Positions 33,357 to 41,185 of a stretch of 64,000 bases of DNA are shown piece after piece (the first letter of the stretch is position 1; every line of letters starts with the position of its first letter). The notes beneath the pieces are model-generated. The model did no database searches, was not told where the DNA came from, and worked only from the letters and a program-made list of their open reading frames with translations. This stretch comes from Kitasatospora kifunensis (GTDB taxonomy: Bacteria; Actinomycetota; Actinomycetes; Streptomycetales; Streptomycetaceae): contig NZ_JACHJV010000001.1 in assembly GCF_014203855.1 (NCBI RefSeq), forward strand, positions 7,378,001 to 7,442,000, written 5' to 3'. The translations under genes were made by a program, and so were the position numbers.

Positions 33357-34217
33357 ATGACGATGCTCGACACCCCCTCCCCGGTCCTGGCCACCAAGTA
33401 CCAGCAGTCCGTGGCCGAGTACTGGAACCAGGAGAAGGACCCGGTCAACATCCGGCTCGGCGAGGTCTCCGGCACCTACCACCACCACTACGGCATCGGT
33501 GACGTGGACTGGTCCGTGCTCGACGGCGACGAGGCCACCCGCGACGAGCGGATCATCAAGGAGATGCACCGGCTGGAGGCCGCCCAGGCCGACTTCCTGG
33601 TGGAGCAGCTCGGCGCGCTCGGCGCGGGTGACCGGATCCTCGACGCCGGCTCGGGCCGCGGCGGCACCAGCTTCGTGGCCAACCTCCGCTTCGGCTGCCA
33701 GGTGGACGGCATCTCGATCTCCGAGGAGCAGGTGAAGTTCGCCAACAACCAGGCCCAGCAGCGGGGCGTGGCGGACAAGGTGGCGTTCCACTTCCGGAAC
33801 ATGCTCGGCAACGGCTTCCCCGACGCCACCTTCCAGGCGATCTGGAACAACGAGAGCACCATGTACGTGGACCTGCACGAGCTCTTCGCCGAGCACGCCC
33901 GCGTCCTGAAGCCGGGCGGCCGCTACGTCACCATCACCGGCTGCTTCAACGACGTCCACGGCCGTCAGCCCTCCCGGGCCGTCAGCCAGATCGACGCGCA
34001 CTACATCTGCGACATCCACCCGCGCAGCGAGTACTTCGCCGCCATGTCGGCCAACAACCTGATCCCGATCAGCGTGGTCGACCTGACCGCCGCCACCATC
34101 CCCTACTGGGAGCTGCGCGCCAAGTCCTCGGTGGCGACCGGCGTGGAGGACCCGTTCCTCACCGCCTACAAGGAGGGCAGCTTCCACTACCTGATGATCG
34201 CGGCCGACCGGATCTGA
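33357..34217 (+). CDS. geranyl diphosphate 2-C-methyltransferase
   Basis: A 286-residue SAM-dependent methyltransferase making 2-methylgeranyl diphosphate, the substrate of the cyclase encoded just upstream. The SAM motif I is ILDAGSGRGGTSF (about 98-110), followed by QVDGISISEEQVKFA and the active-site region IWNNESTMYVDLHELF. The C-terminus has HYICDIHPRSEYFAAM. These match the characterised GPP C2-methyltransferases of streptomycetes. An AGGAAG site lies before the ATG, 12 bp after the cyclase stop codon. The operon ends here with a strong terminator. This gene lacks the repeat tail of the cyclase, so it is less obviously a cargo. Confidence 0.94.
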   Translation: MTMLDTPSPVLATKYQQSVAEYWNQEKDPVNIRLGEVSGTYHHHYGIGDVDWSVLDGDEATRDERIIKEMHRLEAAQADFLVEQLGALGAGDRILDAGSGRGGTSFVANLRFGCQVDGISISEEQVKFANNQAQQRGVADKVAFHFRNMLGNGFPDATFQAIWNNESTMYVDLHELFAEHARVLKPGGRYVTITGCFNDVHGRQPSRAVSQIDAHYICDIHPRSEYFAAMSANNLIPISVVDLTAATIPYWELRAKSSVATGVEDPFLTAYKEGSFHYLMIAADRI

Positions 34218-34269
34218 CGCCACCGGATTTGGCGCCACCCGATCTGACGCACGGCCGCCGGGTCGCCGC

Positions 34270-34310
34270 CGGGTTCTGCTCTCCCCGCCACGCGGGGAGA
34301 GCAGAACCCG
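34270..34310. terminator. strong terminator of the 2-MIB operon
   Basis: A perfect 19-bp stem (34270-34288 with 34292-34310) with a 3-nt CAC loop. It serves the operon and the convergent amine-oxidase gene. Confidence 0.88.
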
Positions 34311-34313
34311 GTC

Positions 34314-35993
34314 TCAGAACCGACCCTGGGTGAGCGCGACCGTGTCCGGGACCTCGACCACCGCGGGCACCGAGAGCGGCATGATCCCGAAGATCTGCGC
34401 GCTGACGTAGTGCGCCGACATCATGGCGCCCTCCTGCCAGCCCGGCAGGGGGGAGATCTGGTCGCCGGTCACGTAGAACGCGTCGACGCCCTCGGGCTGG
34501 AGCAGCTGCTTGTAGGCCTGCTTGTGGTCCTCCTGCTTGGGCTTCCAGTTGGCGAACGCGCCCAGCTGGAAGGGCACCTTGTGCCAGGCGATGGTGACGG
34601 CCTTGCTGTCCGGCACGAGTACGGTGTCGTTGAACTCCGGGTGCAGCTCGGCGGCGCCGCTGCGGGCCAGCTTCAGCCGCTTGGCCGGCGACAGGTCGCC
34701 GAGCTCCTCGGCCTGCTTGGCGAAGTTGTAGGCCCCGGTCAGCGTCCCCTTGGCGGAGAAGTAGTCGTTGGACGGGTACCAGAGCTGGGTGATGTTGTGG
34801 GCGGTCCAGCTGATGCCGCCGTAGATGCCCTCACTGTCGTCCACACTGCCGAGATCGCCCTCCCAGAAGCGGCGGTTGGCCTGCCAGCCCACCTTGCACG
34901 ACTTCTCGAACTGCACGATCTTCAGTGCGTCCTCGAAGCCGGCCGAGAAGTTCTGCCGCCGGATGCGCTTGAGCACCGGGATCGGGATGTTGCTCACGCA
35001 GTACCGGGCGTCCTCGTTGATCTTCTCGCCGCCCTTGCGGTACCTGACCCGAACGCCGTGGCCGTCCTCGTCGATGGTGATGCCGATCACCTCGGCCTCG
35101 AGCACGATCTCCGCGCCGGCCAGCTCGGCCTCGCGGGCCAGCGCCGCGACGATCCGGTCCATGCCGCCGACCGGCTGGAACATCGTCGCCTGCCAGAGGT
35201 AGTCGATCGGCTGGTAGAACCGGGCCTTCCAGAAACCGGAGTTCACCAGCTCGTCGAAGGCCAGCGGCGGCGCGGCGATCGGGAACTCGTCGATCTCGGG
35301 CTGGTGCAGGTATCCGGCCCGGGTGGAGCCCTTGTACTTCCCGTCGGTATCGAGGTCGCCCAAGACCCCGAGCATCTCGAGCAGTTCGCCGTGGAACGCG
35401 TCGGCGACCGCCGGGCCCTCGCTGAGCTTCGCCGCGAGGTGGCCGCGGAGGTCGTTGGCCACCCGGCGGTTGGACCAGGTGACCGCGCGGCCCGGCGGGC
35501 GGACCAGGTTCGCGGTCGTCTCCATGACGTAGGGCTCCAGCGCCACCTTGAAGTCGCGGCAGTACTTGAGTACCCGGCGGTGGTGGTAGGGGATCCGCCC
35601 CGGACCGAGGTTGAGGTACATCCCGTCGTCGAACCGGCAGGTGTGCGTGAGCACCCGCTCGCCGTCCTCGTCGACCTCGTAGAGCTTGTCGCCCTTACGC
35701 GCGGTGCGGTTACGCCCGCCGACCCGGTCCTGTGCCTCCAGGACGGTGCAGTTGTAGCCCAGCCGACTCAACTCGTAGGCCGCCGTGAGGCCGGCGACAC
35801 CGGCGCCGAGGATCAGCACCTTCTCGCCCTCCTGCGGGATCGGAGGCACCGTCGGGCCCTCGGCGAGCCCGACCGAGCCGGTCCAGCCCGTCGCCGCCGG
35901 GCCCGCTCCGCCGATCATGGCCTGGTACAGCGCTTTGGCCTCGTTGCCCACGGGGGCGGTCACCGGTGACGGTGGGTCCTGCTGAGGAGTCAT
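34314..35993 (-). CDS. flavin monoamine oxidase / L-amino-acid oxidase-like protein
   Basis: A 559-residue FAD-dependent oxidase. The dinucleotide-binding motif is KVLILGAGVAGLTAAYELSR (about 59-78), followed by the GG-doublet region QDRVGGRNRT. A GGMDRIVAALAREAEL segment and a C-terminal FAD site (DAFYVTGDQISPLPGWQEGAM) are typical of the amine-oxidase family. It oxidises an amine or L-amino acid with release of H2O2 and ammonia; the substrate is unknown. No signal peptide is seen. ATG 35993 was chosen because GAAGAGG lies upstream. It converges on the 2-MIB operon and shares its terminator; a functional link is not shown. Confidence 0.88.
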   Translation of the reverse strand: MTPQQDPPSPVTAPVGNEAKALYQAMIGGAGPAATGWTGSVGLAEGPTVPPIPQEGEKVLILGAGVAGLTAAYELSRLGYNCTVLEAQDRVGGRNRTARKGDKLYEVDEDGERVLTHTCRFDDGMYLNLGPGRIPYHHRRVLKYCRDFKVALEPYVMETTANLVRPPGRAVTWSNRRVANDLRGHLAAKLSEGPAVADAFHGELLEMLGVLGDLDTDGKYKGSTRAGYLHQPEIDEFPIAAPPLAFDELVNSGFWKARFYQPIDYLWQATMFQPVGGMDRIVAALAREAELAGAEIVLEAEVIGITIDEDGHGVRVRYRKGGEKINEDARYCVSNIPIPVLKRIRRQNFSAGFEDALKIVQFEKSCKVGWQANRRFWEGDLGSVDDSEGIYGGISWTAHNITQLWYPSNDYFSAKGTLTGAYNFAKQAEELGDLSPAKRLKLARSGAAELHPEFNDTVLVPDSKAVTIAWHKVPFQLGAFANWKPKQEDHKQAYKQLLQPEGVDAFYVTGDQISPLPGWQEGAMMSAHYVSAQIFGIMPLSVPAVVEVPDTVALTQGRF

Positions 35994-36159
35994 GGCTCTG
36001 CCTCTTCTCACGATCTGCGGTCGACTGACGGGCAGCTCGCGGTGGTCGCGCGCGGCGGTGGGCAGCGCCAACGGTCCGTCAGACAGCGATCCTTCAACAT
36101 CTTTCGTGAGCGAAGCAACAGTGCGGGCCGCTATTCACCCGTACGGGCGGGTGGGGCGT

Positions 36160-38949
36160 TCAGACGGTATCGGCCGGGGCCGGCGGCCCGAAGACCGCGA
36201 CCTCCCAGTCGAAGCCGACCGCCAGTCGGCCGTCCCGCGCCACGGCGAGGGCGCCGACCCGCAGCGGCAGCACCAGATCCGGCCCCAACTGGGCCCGGGT
36301 GGCCAGGTCCCAGGTCCGCACCCTGCCGTCCTCGCCACCCGCGACGACCACGGGACGGCCGTCGAGCATGCCCGCCGCCACCGCGGTCAGCCAGTCCTCG
36401 GCGACGGTGAGGGGCTCGCCGAGCGGGGTGCCGGTGGCCAGGTCCCAGACCCGCAGCACGCCGTCGGTGCTGCCGATGACCGCGACCGGGCGGCCGTCCA
36501 GCTCCACGGTGGCCACGCCCGCGATGTCGGGCGCCTCTTCCTCGTCCTCCTCATCCTCCTGGTGCGCCGGCCCCGGCTCGCCCAGGCCGCGCAGCGGCCC
36601 GCCGATCGCGGTGCCGGTGGCCAGGTCCCAGATGCGTGCCGTGCCGTCGGTGCTGCCGGTGACGGCGACCGGGCGGCCGTCGACCACCGCGGTGGCCAGT
36701 GCGCTCACGTCGGCCTCGTGGCCGGTCAAGGGCTCGTACAGTGGCTGTCGGGTGGTCAGGTCCCACACCTCGACGGTGCCGCGCCAGCTGCCGGTGACCG
36801 CGATCGGTCGGCCGCCCAGCACCGCGGTGGCGACGGCGGCCACGCCGGTGTCGTGCTCCAACGGCTCGCCCACCTGCGCGCCGGTGCCCGGGTCCCAGAC
36901 CCGGACCCACTGGTCGCGGCCGCCGGTGACGATGACGCGACGGCCGTCGAGCACCGCCGTCGCCACCCCGTACACCAGGTCGTCGTGGTCGGCGAAGGGC
37001 TTGCCGACGGCGGTGCCGGTGGCGAGGTCCCACAGGCGGGCGGTTCCGTCCCAACTGGTGCTGACCACAACATTGTTGCCATCCGAAACGCCATCCGACG
37101 TGCCGTCGGAAACCCCGTCCAGCACTGCCGTCGTCAGGGAGTTGACCGTGTCGCCGTGGCCGGGCAGTGGCTTGCCCGGCGCAGGGGCGCTGGGCAGGTC
37201 CCAGCGGCGGACGGTGCCGTCGTCACAGCCGACGATCGCCACCGGCTGCCCGTCGACCACGGCCGTGGCCACCGCCCACACCCCGCCGCGCGGCGCGGCG
37301 AAGGACTGCGCGCTCTGCTGACCGGTGCCCGGGTCCCAGAGCCGCACCATGCCGGTGAGGCCGGCGGTGACCACCAGCCGGCGGTCACCGACCTGCGCCA
37401 TGGCCACCGACTGCGTCGAGTTGACCGGGCTGGTGAGGGGTTCGCCCAGCTGCGCTCCCGACGCCAGCTCCCACATCGTGGTCGTCCCGCTGGAGTCGCC
37501 GACGACCACGATCGGGCCGCCGTCCCGCACCGCCGTGGTCAGCGCCTCCACCTCACCGTCGACGTCGGCGAGCGGTTGCAGCTGGCGGCCCTTGGTGAGG
37601 TCCCAGACCCGGACGACCCCGCCGGTCTCACCGGTCACCGCGATGGTGCGCCGGCCCAGCTCCACGGTTGCCACCGCGCGCAGCCTGCCGCCCAAGGGGC
37701 TGCCGGGCCCGCTCCGGTCGCTCAGCGGTTCGCCGAGTGGGGCGCCGGTGGCCAGGTCCCAGACCCGCACGGTGCGGTCGTCACTGCAACTGATCACCGC
37801 CGGGCGGTGGCGAACCTCCGCTGTGGCCAGCCCGGTCACCCAGCTCCGGTGGCCGGTCAGCGGCTCGTGGAGAAGTTGACGCGTCGTCAGATCCCATACT
37901 CGCACGGCCTTGTCGGTGCCGCCGCTGATCGCCACCGGGCGGCCCGCCAGCTCGCCCGTCGCCACCGTCCAGACCTTGCCGGTGTGGCCGGTCATGGGCT
38001 CGCCGAGCGGGGCGCCGGTGGCCAGGTCCCAGACCCGCACCGTGCCGTCGCCGCCGCCGGTGACCGCGATCGGCCGACCGTCCAGCATGGCCGTGGCGAC
38101 GGCCGACGCGGCCGCCTCGTGCCCGGTCGCGGTCCACCGGAAGCCGCCGAGCTGGTTGCCGCTGGCCCAGGCCACCCGCCAGGGCGTCCCGGGCTCGTCC
38201 GGCACCGGCGCGGCGGCGATCCGTGCCGCCAGGGCCTGCGACCCGTACCGGGCCGCGTCCAGCGCCAGCAACTGGCGGCGCACCGCCGGACCGGCGTCCC
38301 GGTGCCGGTAGGCCGAGGCCTGGTACACCGCCGCGCCCAGCCGCCCCGCCGAGCCCCAGGCTTCGGGCAGCAACCGCGTCATCGTCGCCGGGTCCGCGTT
38401 CACCATGAACTCGGCGTCGACGAACGGCACATGGCCCAGCTGATCGGTGACGGCCTGCCGCAGCTGGGGATCCGGGCCTTCGGCCACCCGCAGCCACAGG
38501 GCGACGGCGCTCGTGATCTCGCCGGACTCGGACAGCAGCCCGCCGAGCCGTAGCTCGGCCAGCTGGCGGTAGGGCGCGATGCTGGACCTGACGGCGGTGC
38601 GAAGCTGACGCTCGGACTCCGCCAGGTCGCCCCGGTTGCGTGCCTGGTCGGCCAGCTCGATCGCCGTCGTGACGGCGGCCAGGGCGTCGGCGAAGCCCGC
38701 GGACTCGGAGCCGACGGACTCGGAGCCCGCGGACTCGGAGCCGGCGGACTCGGAGCCGACGGACTCGGAGCCGGCGGACTCGGAGCCCGCGGATTCGAAG
38801 CCCGCGGACTCGGAGCCCGCCTCATGCGGCGCTTCGTAGCGACCCAGAGCCCCCGGCCGGCCCGCCGCGAGCATGTTCTGCTCAGGGCGCCGCTGCCGCC
38901 CGCCGAACACCCGGCGCGCCCAGCCCCGGCGATCCTGCGAGTCCGTCAT
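36160..38949 (-). CDS. 14-repeat WD40 protein with repeat-rich N-terminus
   Basis: A 929-residue cytoplasmic protein. The N-terminus (about 40-85) is an (GSESA/GSESV/GFESA)n low-complexity stretch. A helical region (about 85-290) with TPR-like character (IELADQARNRGDLAESERQL) follows. The rest forms 14 WD40-type repeats, each about 45 residues with RPVAVTGG-DGTVRVWDLATG cores, enough for two seven-bladed propellers or one large double ring. Repeat 8 has a short VSDGTSDG insertion and repeat 11 an acidic EDEEDEEEA insertion. It is probably a scaffold. A GAGGAGGG site precedes ATG 38949. Partners are unknown. Confidence 0.87.
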   Translation of the reverse strand: MTDSQDRRGWARRVFGGRQRRPEQNMLAAGRPGALGRYEAPHEAGSESAGFESAGSESAGSESVGSESAGSESAGSESVGSESAGFADALAAVTTAIELADQARNRGDLAESERQLRTAVRSSIAPYRQLAELRLGGLLSESGEITSAVALWLRVAEGPDPQLRQAVTDQLGHVPFVDAEFMVNADPATMTRLLPEAWGSAGRLGAAVYQASAYRHRDAGPAVRRQLLALDAARYGSQALAARIAAAPVPDEPGTPWRVAWASGNQLGGFRWTATGHEAAASAVATAMLDGRPIAVTGGGDGTVRVWDLATGAPLGEPMTGHTGKVWTVATGELAGRPVAISGGTDKAVRVWDLTTRQLLHEPLTGHRSWVTGLATAEVRHRPAVISCSDDRTVRVWDLATGAPLGEPLSDRSGPGSPLGGRLRAVATVELGRRTIAVTGETGGVVRVWDLTKGRQLQPLADVDGEVEALTTAVRDGGPIVVVGDSSGTTTMWELASGAQLGEPLTSPVNSTQSVAMAQVGDRRLVVTAGLTGMVRLWDPGTGQQSAQSFAAPRGGVWAVATAVVDGQPVAIVGCDDGTVRRWDLPSAPAPGKPLPGHGDTVNSLTTAVLDGVSDGTSDGVSDGNNVVVSTSWDGTARLWDLATGTAVGKPFADHDDLVYGVATAVLDGRRVIVTGGRDQWVRVWDPGTGAQVGEPLEHDTGVAAVATAVLGGRPIAVTGSWRGTVEVWDLTTRQPLYEPLTGHEADVSALATAVVDGRPVAVTGSTDGTARIWDLATGTAIGGPLRGLGEPGPAHQEDEEDEEEAPDIAGVATVELDGRPVAVIGSTDGVLRVWDLATGTPLGEPLTVAEDWLTAVAAGMLDGRPVVVAGGEDGRVRTWDLATRAQLGPDLVLPLRVGALAVARDGRLAVGFDWEVAVFGPPAPADTV
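38699..38818. repeat. 15-bp tandem repeats encoding GSESA units
   Basis: About eight copies of GGACTCGGAGCCSRC-like sequence encode the Ser/Glu-rich N-terminal stretch of the WD40 protein. Confidence 0.85.
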
Positions 38950-39133
38950 CCGACCCTCCTCATGCGCTGCCCCGCCCAAGCTCGCGTCACCTGCCCGCCG
39001 CGTGGGCCGGGCCGGATGAAGCGTGACGCTCGAGTCAAGAATGGCGCATGAGTTGGATCGTGCCAATGGCTGGCCGGGCAGAGCCTGGAACGCGAACGCG
39101 TGCTGCGAGCAGCAGGGTTCGCGACGCAGTTGG

Positions 39134-40006
39134 TTACGGGACCATGGCCAGCAGCAGCCGCACGGCGCGCAGGTCGGCGCGCGGGTCGTAGGCCAGGCCC
39201 AGGCCGACGGTGGGTATCGGGGGAGTGAGGCGGCGCAGCCGCACGCCCGGGATGCGCAGCGCGTGCGCGCGACCCGCGGGGATCGGAGCGATCCCGTGGC
39301 CGGCGGCAACCGCGAGCAGCAGCTGTTCGTCGTCGGGCTCCTCGCGGACGATCCGCGGGCCGCGCTCTGGCCAGAGCTGACCGGTGATCAGATCGTGCAT
39401 GCCGGGGCCGTTCTCGCGCGGCCACAGGATCACCGGTTCGGCGGCGATCCGGCGACGGCTGATCCGGGAGCGGGTGGCGGCGAGCGGGTGGTCGGCCGGG
39501 ACGGCGAGCAGGAGCTCCTCCTCGGCGAGCAGCAGGCAGGCCAGCTCGGGGACGTCCAGTGGTGGGCGCACGAAGGCCGCGTCGAGCCGTCCGGCGAGCA
39601 GCTCGGTCACGTTGTGGGTGGTCCAGCCGGTCTGCAGCCGCAGCTCCACGTCGGGGTGGCGCTCGCGGAAGGCGCTGACCAGCGCGTCGGTGGGGCCGCC
39701 GCGCGCGGAGCGGGTGTAGGCCAGGTTCAGGCGGCCGTGCCGCCCGGCGATCGCGGCCGCGATCCGCTCCTCGGCAGCCGCGGCCTGCTCCAGCACGCGG
39801 TTCGCCTCCTGGGCCACCACCGTGCCGATCGCGGTGAGGACACAGCCCGTGCTGCTGCGCTCGACCAGCTGGGCGCCGAGCTGCCGCTCCAGGGCCTTGA
39901 CCTGCTGACTCAGCGCGGGCTGGGCGATGTGCAGCCGCCGCGCGGCGCGCGTGAAGTTCAACTCATCGGCCAGTACGGTGAAGTAGCGCATCCGGCGCAG
40001 GTCCAT
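39134..40006 (-). CDS. LysR-family transcriptional regulator
   Basis: A 290-residue LysR regulator. The winged HTH covers residues 1-60 (MDLRRMRYFTVLADELNFTR, AARRLHIAQPALSQQVKALE). A helical linker and a type-2 periplasmic-binding-like effector domain (about 90-290) follow, with LNLAYTRSARGG and a GHGIAPIPAG hinge segment. It is divergent from the D-amino-acid oxidase gene, its likely target. TATCAT lies 7 bp upstream of ATG 40006 and overlaps a perfect palindrome, suggesting a leaderless, autoregulated gene. Confidence 0.88.
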   Translation of the reverse strand: MDLRRMRYFTVLADELNFTRAARRLHIAQPALSQQVKALERQLGAQLVERSSTGCVLTAIGTVVAQEANRVLEQAAAAEERIAAAIAGRHGRLNLAYTRSARGGPTDALVSAFRERHPDVELRLQTGWTTHNVTELLAGRLDAAFVRPPLDVPELACLLLAEEELLLAVPADHPLAATRSRISRRRIAAEPVILWPRENGPGMHDLITGQLWPERGPRIVREEPDDEQLLLAVAAGHGIAPIPAGRAHALRIPGVRLRRLTPPIPTVGLGLAYDPRADLRAVRLLLAMVP

Positions 40007-40013
40007 GCGGTCG

Positions 40014-40019
40014 ATGATA
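40014..40019 (-). promoter_or_regulatory. -10-like TATCAT of the LysR gene (leaderless)
   Basis: On the minus strand it lies 7 bp upstream of ATG 40006 and overlaps the palindrome at 40016-40032. Confidence 0.4.
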
Positions 40020-40032
40020 AGCGCGGCTTATC
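40016..40032. promoter_or_regulatory. LysR-type palindromic binding site
   Basis: GATAAGCgcgGCTTATC is a perfect 7-bp-arm palindrome containing a T-N11-A pattern. It lies between the LysR gene and the oxidase gene. Confidence 0.6.
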
Positions 40033-40125
40033 GCCAGTGCCAGGGCTGGTCTTGGACGGGCTCCGCCTGACGGGGCCAGGCTGGACCCCACTCGCCGGCG
40101 AGCTGCCGAGTCCGCCGGCGCGTTT

Positions 40126-40140
40126 CTGACACAACGTCAG
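40126..40140. promoter_or_regulatory. second palindrome upstream of the D-amino-acid oxidase
   Basis: CTGACacaacGTCAG lies 25 bp before the oxidase ATG, in the position of a promoter or activator site. Confidence 0.4.
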
Positions 40141-40165
40141 ATCTGAGGTCGGGAAAGGTGAGTTC

Positions 40166-41134
40166 ATGCTGGATGTGGTGGTGGTCGGAGCCGGGGTCAT
40201 CGGGTTGACCAGCGCGCTGAGCCTGCAACGCCAGGGGGCCCGGGTGGCGGTGGTCACCGGTGACCTGCCGCTGTCCACGACCTCCGCGGTGGCGGCGGCC
40301 GTCTGGTACCCGACCGGGATGGCCGAGAGCGACCAGGTCGTCGAGTGGTCGGCGAGCACCTTCGCCGAACTCGCCCGCCAGGCCGAAGGCGCGGTGCCCG
40401 GGGTGTCGATGCGCCCGACCCGGATGCTGACTCGGCAGGACGGCCCGCCCGTGCCGTGGTGGGCGGCGGCCGTCCCGGACCTGCGCGCCCTGGAGCCGAC
40501 CGCCGCCGACCGGGCGCGGCTGACGGCTGGCGGCTGGGAGTTCACCGCTCCCTCGGTCGAGATGCCGCGCTATCTGACCTGGCTTGTCGAACAGTTCCGC
40601 GAAGGCGGCGGCGAGATGATCCAGCAGCGGCTCGACTCCCTTGAGCGGGTGGTCGGTTGGGCGCCCGCCGTGGTCAACGCCAGTGGGCTGGGCGCGCGGC
40701 GGCTCTGTGGCGACCAGGCGGTGTACCCGGTGCGGGGGCAGGTGGTGCTGGTGCGCAATCCGGGCCTGCGCACCTCCCTGCGGGTCCAGGGCGACCCCGC
40801 CGGTTACACCTACGTCCACCCGCGCAGCAACGACGTCGTGCTCGGCGGCACCTTCGAGGAGGGCAGCTGGGACACCGCCGTCGACCCGCGGACCGCCGAG
40901 TCCATTCTGCGTCGTTGCACGGTCCTGGTGCCCGAGCTCGCCGACGCGGAGGTCACCGGACAGCTGGTCGGACTGCGCCCGGCCCGCCGCGGCGGCGTGC
41001 GACTGGCGGTGGACGACCGCACCCTGCCGGGAACCCGGCTGGTCCACAACTACGGTCACGGCGGCGCGGGCGTGACGCTCGCCTGGGGGTGCGCGGCCAC
41101 CGCGGCCGCCCTGCTCGGCGCGGGCGGCGGGTGA
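40166..41134 (+). CDS. D-amino-acid oxidase-like FAD-dependent oxidoreductase
   Basis: A 322-residue flavoprotein of the DAAO family. The FAD motif is VVVVGAGVIGLTSALSL (4-20), then a TTSAVAAAVWYPTG flavin-contact loop. ASGLGARRLCGD and PVRGQVVLVRNPG follow mid-protein. The C-terminal HNYGHGGAGVTLAWGCA is the characteristic DAAO signature. It is expected to deaminate D-amino acids oxidatively, producing a 2-oxoacid, ammonia and H2O2; the exact substrate is unknown. A GGAAAGGTGA site precedes the ATG. Divergent LysR control is likely. Confidence 0.88.
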   Translation: MLDVVVVGAGVIGLTSALSLQRQGARVAVVTGDLPLSTTSAVAAAVWYPTGMAESDQVVEWSASTFAELARQAEGAVPGVSMRPTRMLTRQDGPPVPWWAAAVPDLRALEPTAADRARLTAGGWEFTAPSVEMPRYLTWLVEQFREGGGEMIQQRLDSLERVVGWAPAVVNASGLGARRLCGDQAVYPVRGQVVLVRNPGLRTSLRVQGDPAGYTYVHPRSNDVVLGGTFEEGSWDTAVDPRTAESILRRCTVLVPELADAEVTGQLVGLRPARRGGVRLAVDDRTLPGTRLVHNYGHGGAGVTLAWGCAATAAALLGAGGG

Positions 41135-41185
41135 GCGGGCGGTGCGGGCAGTGCGGGCAGCCCCGGCTCGGCCGCCGGACAGGCC

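Noticed and set aside
35992..38553. Long plus-strand frame opposite the WD40 gene
   Set aside because: Its repeats merely mirror the WD40 repeats. There is no ribosome-binding site or domain, and the minus-strand frame has the WD motifs.
38699..38818. CRISPR-like or intergenic satellite array
   Set aside because: There are no spacers, and the units encode GSESA in the WD40 protein.
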